9,859 bases of DNA, from positions 1 to 9,859 of the forward strand of contig CAJMPK010000047.1 of assembly GCA_905215205.1 (NCBI GenBank), in the 5' to 3' direction. The notes beneath the pieces are model-generated. The model worked only from the letters and a program-made list of their open reading frames with translations, was not told the origin of the DNA and searched no databases. Within the stretch, counting starts at the first letter, position 1, and each line of letters starts with the position of its first letter. Both the position numbers and the translations under genes were made by a program. This document shows positions 6,401 to 9,859 of this stretch, piece by piece. The stretch comes from an uncultured bacterium. Its GTDB lineage: Bacteria; Actinomycetota; Coriobacteriia; Coriobacteriales; Coriobacteriaceae.

Positions 6401-7753
6401 TTAGCTCTGAGCTCGCACGCGAGCGGCGCCGAGTTCGGTCAGATGGTATTTCTGGCCATGCTTGATGACCAAGCCGGCCTGCGCCAAGTCATTGAGCGTG
6501 CGTGACCAAGTGGGGGCCGAGTTTCCAAACGTCCTCGCCAGATCGGTTGCACCGCACGCTTGATTTTGCGCCAAATAGCCCAGCGCGGCGTTGCCGCGAT
6601 CGCTTACGAACACGTCCGGTTGTGGCTGCGCATACTGATTTGCTGCATTAGGATACATCATTTGAGCTGCTGGTTGTTGAGAACTCTGCATCGGCGGCAT
6701 TTGCTGTTGAAAACTTTGAGGCCACTGTTGGTAAGGCTGCGGAGGCATCTGCTGGGCCCAAGGGTTGTACTGCTGCTGCGGCATCTGCTGGTACGGCTGC
6801 TGATATCCCTGCTGGTACTGCTGCGGGAACTGCTGGCCATACCCCAGTGGCGGCATCTGCTGATATGGATATCCCTGTTGGTACGGCTGATAGCCCATTT
6901 GCTGGCCACCCGGTGCCCCCGTCGCCTGCTGCATTGCTGCTGCATCCTGATCCGCCAGCGGCATGGTCTCTGGCATGTTTGGCAGCATCGACATCGATGT
7001 CGCCTGGGGCTCTTGTGTAGGAAGCATTCCGGGCTGCTGCATCTGTCCCACGGGGGGCTGCATCTGCTGCGTTGCCATGGGCTGCTGCGCAAAAGCTCCC
7101 GGCAGGGGATATGTGGGGTGCTCCGTCTCGGGCCGCACGGCAGCACCGCGTCCGCCGGCGCGCTCGATTTCCTGCACGCGTTTAGGGTTCAGGCTTACCG
7201 TAACCACGGTGCCGTTGCCCATGTTGTCCTCGATGGATACGGCACCGCCGGCGTTTTCCAAATACTCCTGCACCATGGGAAACCCTGCTCCGGTTCCACG
7301 GATATAGCGCTTCATCTTGCTGTTTGCACTGGTAACGCCAAAGTCGAAAGCGCGCTCCTTGTCGTCGATGCCGGGCCCTTGATCGGCAAAGCGGATGGTG
7401 TCTCCGCCGTCCAGAATCGAGATGATGGGCTCGGCAAAGTGCGCGTGGATAAAGTTTTCGACAATCTCGCGGATGACCATGAGCGAGATATGGCCACCTT
7501 GTTCTTTCATGCATTGGTAGACGGTGTTGGTCGTCTCTTCCAAATACGTGCGGACATCTTGCGGATCAATGACGATCACACGCGGTGTCGACAGCATGTC
7601 GTCATAGACGGCGATGCGCGCGGCGTACATGGCTTTTGGCGCCTGCGTGGTCGTCTGCTCGCCTTCTTCACGCTCTTCGCGCACGCCGGTGATGTGCTCG
7701 TTGTCGGGTGCCGGGTCTCCGGAATCGACCATGGTGTAAAAGTCGTCAGACAT
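6401..7753 (-). CDS. GHKL ATPase with YQ-rich linker and C-terminal winged helix, unknown function
   Basis: A 450-residue protein not matched to a named family. The N-terminal ~60 residues are acidic then variable. Residues about 88-190 are a GHKL ATP-binding fold: N-box REIVENFIHAHF (Glu96, Asn100, laid out as in GyrB), G1 box FADQGPGID with Asp124, glycine box GTGAG 153-157, and the closing strand NGTVVTVSL 180-188. No phosphoacceptor His box is visible, so an ordinary histidine kinase is unlikely. Residues about 222-378 are low-complexity Gln/Pro/Met/Tyr. Residues about 384-446 look like a winged helix of MarR type (LARTFGNSAPTWSRTLNDLAQAGLV, then a KYHLTELG wing). It lies between the upstream origin cluster and dnaA, 15 bp before dnaA, so joint transcription is expected. 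The start at 7753 has only a weak ribosome site. A nucleotide-controlled regulator of the origin or of dnaA is a hypothesis. Confidence 0.85.
   Translation of the reverse strand: MSDDFYTMVDSGDPAPDNEHITGVREEREEGEQTTTQAPKAMYAARIAVYDDMLSTPRVIVIDPQDVRTYLEETTNTVYQCMKEQGGHISLMVIREIVENFIHAHFAEPIISILDGGDTIRFADQGPGIDDKERAFDFGVTSANSKMKRYIRGTGAGFPMVQEYLENAGGAVSIEDNMGNGTVVTVSLNPKRVQEIERAGGRGAAVRPETEHPTYPLPGAFAQQPMATQQMQPPVGQMQQPGMLPTQEPQATSMSMLPNMPETMPLADQDAAAMQQATGAPGGQQMGYQPYQQGYPYQQMPPLGYGQQFPQQYQQGYQQPYQQMPQQQYNPWAQQMPPQPYQQWPQSFQQQMPPMQSSQQPAAQMMYPNAANQYAQPQPDVFVSDRGNAALGYLAQNQACGATDLARTFGNSAPTWSRTLNDLAQAGLVIKHGQKYHLTELGAARVRAQS
6620..7090 (-). repeat. Gln/Tyr/Pro/Met-rich low-complexity coding repeat
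   Basis: This part of the ATPase gene encodes residues about 222-378, built from degenerate repeats such as YQQ, QQM, GYQQPYQQM and MPPQPYQQ. In residues 281-360, 32 of 80 are Gln and 10 are Tyr. At the DNA level it is rich in CTGCTG/CAGCAG-like runs, so replication slippage between strains is plausible. It probably encodes a disordered tether between the ATPase and winged-helix domains. Confidence 0.85.
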
Positions 7754-7835
7754 GCCGCTCGCAATCTTTCAAAAGGTTTCGAACAAATAGTAGCTCACTG
7801 TGCAATGTTTCTCATCTTTCGACAACTTTTCAAAA

Positions 7836-7848
7836 CCTGTTGAAAACT
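7836..7848 (+). repeat. 13-bp origin repeat, copy 2
   Basis: CCTGTTGAAAACT, identical to the copy at 7889-7901 and inverted relative to the copy at 4635-4647. Starts of the two same-strand copies are 53 bp apart, about five helical turns. The core is a TTTTCAACA-type DnaA-box-like 9-mer. Confidence 0.8.
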
Positions 7849-7888
7849 TTGGAAAACAGGCGAAAAGTTCTCAACATTGCCAACATGA

Positions 7889-7901
7889 CCTGTTGAAAAC
7901 T
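7889..7901 (+). repeat. 13-bp origin repeat, copy 3
   Basis: CCTGTTGAAAACT, an exact repeat of 7836-7848 in the same orientation. It lies just beyond two degenerate boxes on the other strand (7868-7885). Confidence 0.8.
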
Positions 7902-7996
7902 CGATGAAATATCGTGAAAAGTTGCCATACACCGCTAAATCGAGCTCGGCTTATGGGGGAACCGTGTGAACTGCGCAACCTTTTACCTTTGATTTC

Positions 7997-8026
7997 TTGA
8001 CATTTGAACATTGATTTCCCTACAAT
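7997..8026 (+). promoter_or_regulatory. Sigma-70-type promoter of the rpmH operon
   Basis: The -35 TTGACA (7997-8002) is a perfect consensus match, followed by an 18-bp spacer and -10 TACAAT (8021-8026), one mismatch from TATAAT. Transcription should start near 8032-8034, giving a leader of about 65 nt before rpmH. Confidence 0.9.
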
Positions 8027-8052
8027 CTTCAAGCTCACGTGTCTATATCTGC

Positions 8053-8070
8053 GTCCGCGCTCCCGCGGAC
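8053..8070 (+). other. Hairpin in the rpmH 5' leader
   Basis: A perfect 7-bp GC-rich stem (GTCCGCG 8053-8059 and CGCGGAC 8064-8070) with loop CTCC. It lies between the predicted transcript start and the ribosome site at 8085, with no T-run, so it is not a terminator. It may stabilise the mRNA or take part in leader control; neither is shown. Confidence 0.5.
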
Positions 8071-8098
8071 ACTCGAAATGCAGCAGGAGGAACTTAAG

Positions 8099-8233
8099 AT
8101 GAAGCGTACGTATCAGCCTAATAAGCGTAAGCGTGCCAAGACCCATGGCTTCCGTGCCCGTATGGCCACCAAGGGTGGTCGTGCCGTGCTCGCCCGTCGC
8201 CGCGCCAAGGGCCGCAAGCGTCTCACTGTCTAG
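8099..8233 (+). CDS. rpmH: 50S ribosomal protein L34
   Basis: A 44-residue, highly basic component of the large ribosomal subunit: MKRTYQPNKRKRAKTHGFR, ending in RRAKGRKRLTV. Length and sequence are classic for L34. The ATG at 8099 follows AGGAGG (8085-8090). The frame is open further upstream to 8039, but the family N-terminus and ribosome site fix this start. It is the first gene of a plus-strand operon, and rnpA follows after 20 bp. Confidence 0.98.
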   Translation: MKRTYQPNKRKRAKTHGFRARMATKGGRAVLARRRAKGRKRLTV

Positions 8234-8253
8234 CAGCGATACACACATCTCGC

Positions 8254-8592
8254 ATGAAGACTATTAAGTCTCGGCAAGATTTCGAGCATGTGTTCAGTCA
8301 GGGGCGTCGTTTCAATCACCCTCTGATTCGAATGACCATATGTGAATCGGTTGGCGAAGGCGACTCCGGAAGGGTCGCCTTCGTTGGTGCTAAGCGACTC
8401 GGTTGTGCCGTCGTGCGCAACCGATCTAAGCGTGTGATGCGCGAGGCCGCCCGCAGCTGCGGATTTCCCGTTGCGGGTTATGACATCATCTTGTTCGCAA
8501 CTCCCAAGACGAGGGTTTCCTCGCCGCAGGAGATGGACAAGGCGTTGCGTTCGCTTATGAAACGCGCCGGCGTCGCCGGGGAGGAGCGATGA
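8254..8592 (+). CDS. rnpA: Ribonuclease P protein component
   Basis: A small basic protein that binds the RNase P RNA and assists 5' maturation of tRNA. It has 112 residues, usual size. The signature helix VVRNRSKRVMREA (about residues 53-65, with the RNR at 55-57) and the opening SRQDFEHVFSQGRRF are diagnostic. The ATG at 8254 lacks an obvious Shine-Dalgarno sequence; translation may be coupled to rpmH, 20 bp upstream. The stop overlaps the yidD start as ATGA at 8589-8592. Confidence 0.97.
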   Translation: MKTIKSRQDFEHVFSQGRRFNHPLIRMTICESVGEGDSGRVAFVGAKRLGCAVVRNRSKRVMREAARSCGFPVAGYDIILFATPKTRVSSPQEMDKALRSLMKRAGVAGEER

Positions 8593-8813
8593 GCAATCAC
8601 GTTTTGCGACGTGTTGCCATCGCTCCTATTCGCATATATCAACAGGTTATTTCGCCCTTATTGCCTGACGCCTGCATTTATTACCCAACGTGCTCGCAAT
8701 ATGCCGTTCAGGCGATTGAGAAGTACGGTGTTTTGAGAGGCTGCTGGCTTGCCGTGAGGCGCATCGCTCGCTGCAATCCCCTGCACGTCGGCGGTTATGA
8801 CCCTGTGCCCTAG
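8589..8813 (+). CDS. yidD: Membrane protein insertion efficiency factor YidD
   Basis: A 74-residue YidD-family protein thought to help membrane insertion by YidC at the inner face of the membrane. Family features: an amphipathic N-terminus (VAIAPIRIYQQVISPLLP), the block CIYYPTCSQYAVQAIEKYG with two cysteines, and the ending RCNPLHVGGYDPVP. The start overlaps the rnpA stop by 4 bp, with GGGGAGGAG just before it inside rnpA. yidC follows 29 bp downstream, the usual pairing. A short hairpin covers its stop codon. Confidence 0.97.
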   Translation: MSNHVLRRVAIAPIRIYQQVISPLLPDACIYYPTCSQYAVQAIEKYGVLRGCWLAVRRIARCNPLHVGGYDPVP

Positions 8814-8820
8814 CGGGCAC
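8805..8820 (+). other. Hairpin over the yidD stop codon
   Basis: GTGCCC (8805-8810) and GGGCAC (8815-8820) form a 6-bp stem, with the TAG stop in the 4-nt loop. There is no T-run, so termination is unlikely. The yidC ribosome site GGAGG (8829-8833) starts 9 bp later, so the fold could affect yidD-yidC coupling or mRNA stability. Confidence 0.4.
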
Positions 8821-8842
8821 TCGCTATCGGAGGAAAACTTAC

Positions 8843-9613
8843 ATGTGGGATTGGATCGTTAACATCCTTTTCGAGCTGCTCAAGCTCATCCAGACCTTTG
8901 CGGTCGACTGGGGCCTGTCCATCATCATCCTGGTGGTCATCATCCGTCTGCTGCTGACGCCGCTTATGCTCAAGTCGACCAAGTCGACGGCTCGCATGCA
9001 GGTGCTGCAGCCTAAGATGCTCGAGATCCAGGAGCGCTATGCCGACGATCCCCAGCGTCAGGCCGAGGAGATGCAGAAGTTCTACAGCGAGAACAAGTTC
9101 AACCCCATGGCTGGTTGTCTGCCGCTGTTAATCCAGATGCCTGTCCTGTTCGCCCTGTTTACGCTGCTGCGTAACCTGCCGAACTACTTTAGCGACGGCA
9201 CGTTCTCGTTCTTCAATATCCTGCCTGACCTTACCACCACGCCGAGCGCTTCCTTTGCCGATGGCTTTATGGTTGCGCTGCCTGCGCTGGTTTGCCTGAT
9301 TCTGTTCGCTGTCTTGACCCTGATTCCGCAGCTGTATATGTCACGCAATCAGACTGGTCAGCAGGCCCAGAGCATGCGCATGATGGCCGTTGTCATGACC
9401 GTCATGATGCTTTGGATGGGTTGGAGCCTGCCCGTCGGCGTTCTGTTGTACTACGACGTGTCTTCCGCCTGGCAGGTTGTCCAGCAGATCTTCGTGACGC
9501 AGAAGGTTATCGATAAGGCCAAGGCCGATGAGGAAGAGCGTCTTAAGAACGCTCCGCTGCAGGTCGAGGTTACTCGTCGCGAGAAGAAGCCGCGCCCGCA
9601 CAAGAAGAAGTAG
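8843..9613 (+). CDS. yidC: Membrane protein insertase YidC/Oxa1
   Basis: An insertase that places proteins in the cytoplasmic membrane alone or with SecYEG. It has 256 residues, the short Gram-positive type without the large periplasmic domain of proteobacteria. Membrane segments are visible near 4-20 (amphipathic or membrane), 23-42, 91-111, 141-163 and 180-208. Arg35 in VVIIRLLLTPL is the conserved positive residue of the hydrophilic groove. A cytoplasmic helical hairpin (about 50-85, LQPKMLEIQERYADDPQRQAEEMQKFY) follows, and the C-terminal tail is Lys/Arg-rich (REKKPRPHKKK), likely for ribosome contact. No lipobox Cys is seen at the N-terminus. The ATG at 8843 follows GGAGG. Confidence 0.96.
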   Translation: MWDWIVNILFELLKLIQTFAVDWGLSIIILVVIIRLLLTPLMLKSTKSTARMQVLQPKMLEIQERYADDPQRQAEEMQKFYSENKFNPMAGCLPLLIQMPVLFALFTLLRNLPNYFSDGTFSFFNILPDLTTTPSASFADGFMVALPALVCLILFAVLTLIPQLYMSRNQTGQQAQSMRMMAVVMTVMMLWMGWSLPVGVLLYYDVSSAWQVVQQIFVTQKVIDKAKADEEERLKNAPLQVEVTRREKKPRPHKKK

Positions 9614-9630
9614 TGGGATAGTATTCTTAT

Positions 9631-9642
9631 TTAGGTACCTAA
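9631..9642. other. 12-bp palindrome between yidC and the next gene
   Basis: TTAGGTACCTAA is a perfect 12-bp palindrome 17 bp after the yidC stop and 15 bp before the next start. Without a loop it is more like a protein-binding half-site pair than a terminator. Chance occurrence is possible. Confidence 0.35.
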
Positions 9643-9657
9643 CTTTTGGAGTTCGTT

Positions 9658-9859
9658 ATGTCTGAAGAGATCGTCGAGGATATGCTTGAGGAGGTTGCCC
9701 CGCGGGTCGCGGGCGATTATCCCGAGATTGCACAGCGTTACAAGGCTGGTGAAGAGCTGACCGATGAGGAGCTCGACACCATTGCCGATGTGGCTATTTC
9801 CATTCTGCGTTCCATCCTTTCGCACTTCGATGCCGCCAACTCTCCTATCGATGAGTATG
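9658..9859 (+). CDS. jag: Probable Jag/KhpB RNA-binding protein, 5' fragment
   Basis: The first 67 codons of a gene running off the window. The acidic N-terminus (MSEEIVEDMLEEVAPRVAG) is followed by a helix resembling the start of a KH domain (ADVAISILRSILSHFDA). Position right after yidC is where jag/khpB (KH plus R3H domains) usually lies, and this is the main reason for the name; the domains themselves are outside the window. The ATG at 9658 has GGAG at 9648-9651. The gap from yidC is 44 bp with no terminator, so it is probably in the same operon. Confidence 0.65.
   Translation, partial: MSEEIVEDMLEEVAPRVAGDYPEIAQRYKAGEELTDEELDTIADVAISILRSILSHFDAANSPIDEY

Larger units (their letters stand above)
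7754..7996. other. Upstream oriC sub-region (DnaA-box cluster)
   Basis: Non-coding stretch between the divergent ATPase-dnaA and rpmH operons. Box-like 9-mers are dense from 7817 to 7923: TTTTCAAAA 7827-7835, TGTTGAAAA 7838-7846, TTCTCAACA 7868-7876, TTGCCAACA 7877-7885 and TGTTGAAAA 7891-7899. The first two form a head-to-head inverted pair (arms 7827-7833 and 7840-7846). The dnaA upstream region and the rpmH-dnaA gap are common oriC sites. No convincing promoter for the minus-strand operon is resolved; TACTAT (complement of 7787-7792) could be a -10 but lacks a good -35. From 7924 to 7990 I see nothing beyond a short palindrome CGAGCTCG at 7941-7948. Confidence 0.75.

Noticed and set aside
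6620..7090. Tandem repeat as a CRISPR or DNA-level satellite
   Set aside because: The repetition is in codons for Gln-rich protein; there are no regular spacers and the reading frame is kept throughout.
6560..7843. A 427-codon plus-strand open frame opposite the ATPase gene
   Set aside because: Leu/His/Arg-rich translation of the reversed Gln repeats; the minus strand carries clear GHKL and winged-helix motifs.
7903..7919. Possible second parS half-site (CGTGAAA)
   Set aside because: Only one half matches; the other half has several mismatches, so it does not form a palindrome.
7871..8248. Minus-strand open frame over rpmH and the origin spacer
   Set aside because: Antisense to rpmH and to its promoter and leader; no coding signal of its own.

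Overview
The window is the chromosomal replication-origin region of a fairly GC-rich bacterium. Gene order, protein character and an actinobacterial-type DciA gene between recF and gyrB suggest the class Coriobacteriia, most likely Collinsella or a close relative. That assignment is an inference from gene content and protein style, not from a database search.

Minus strand, reading away from the origin (right to left): a GHKL ATPase with a Gln/Tyr-rich linker and a winged helix (6401-7753), dnaA (4661-6385), a 237-bp intergenic region with origin features, dnaN (3320-4423), recF (2204-3310), dciA (1654-2217), an intrinsic terminator (1598-1627), then gyrB, which is cut by the window edge (1-1548). 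Plus strand, reading the other way: a strong sigma-70-type promoter (7997-8026), then rpmH, rnpA, yidD, yidC and the 5' end of a probable jag/khpB gene. Every gene is transcribed away from the region 7754-8020, as expected at a bidirectional origin.

The origin looks bipartite. Two non-coding regions, one upstream of the ATPase-dnaA pair and one between dnaA and dnaN, share non-canonical DnaA-box-like sequences (TTTTCAACA type). The exact 13-mer CCTGTTGAAAACT occurs twice in the first and once, inverted, in the second. The dnaA-dnaN region also has an AT-rich stretch followed by five TAA/TAG trinucleotides, which match the DnaA-trio unwinding element described in Bacillus subtilis.

The genes form a replication-start set: DnaA (initiator), DnaN (clamp), RecF (gap repair), DciA (probable helicase loader) and GyrB (supercoiling). 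They face the usual rpmH-rnpA-yidD-yidC-jag set for ribosomal protein L34, RNase P protein, membrane insertion and RNA binding. Points that stand out are: (1) the undescribed-looking ATPase/YQ-rich/winged-helix protein 15 bp upstream of dnaA; (2) a near-consensus parS site inside the dnaA linker coding region; (3) a DnaA whose DNA-recognition motif reads GNRNHSTV instead of GGRDHTTV, alongside altered DnaA boxes; and (4) the candidate DnaA-trio.
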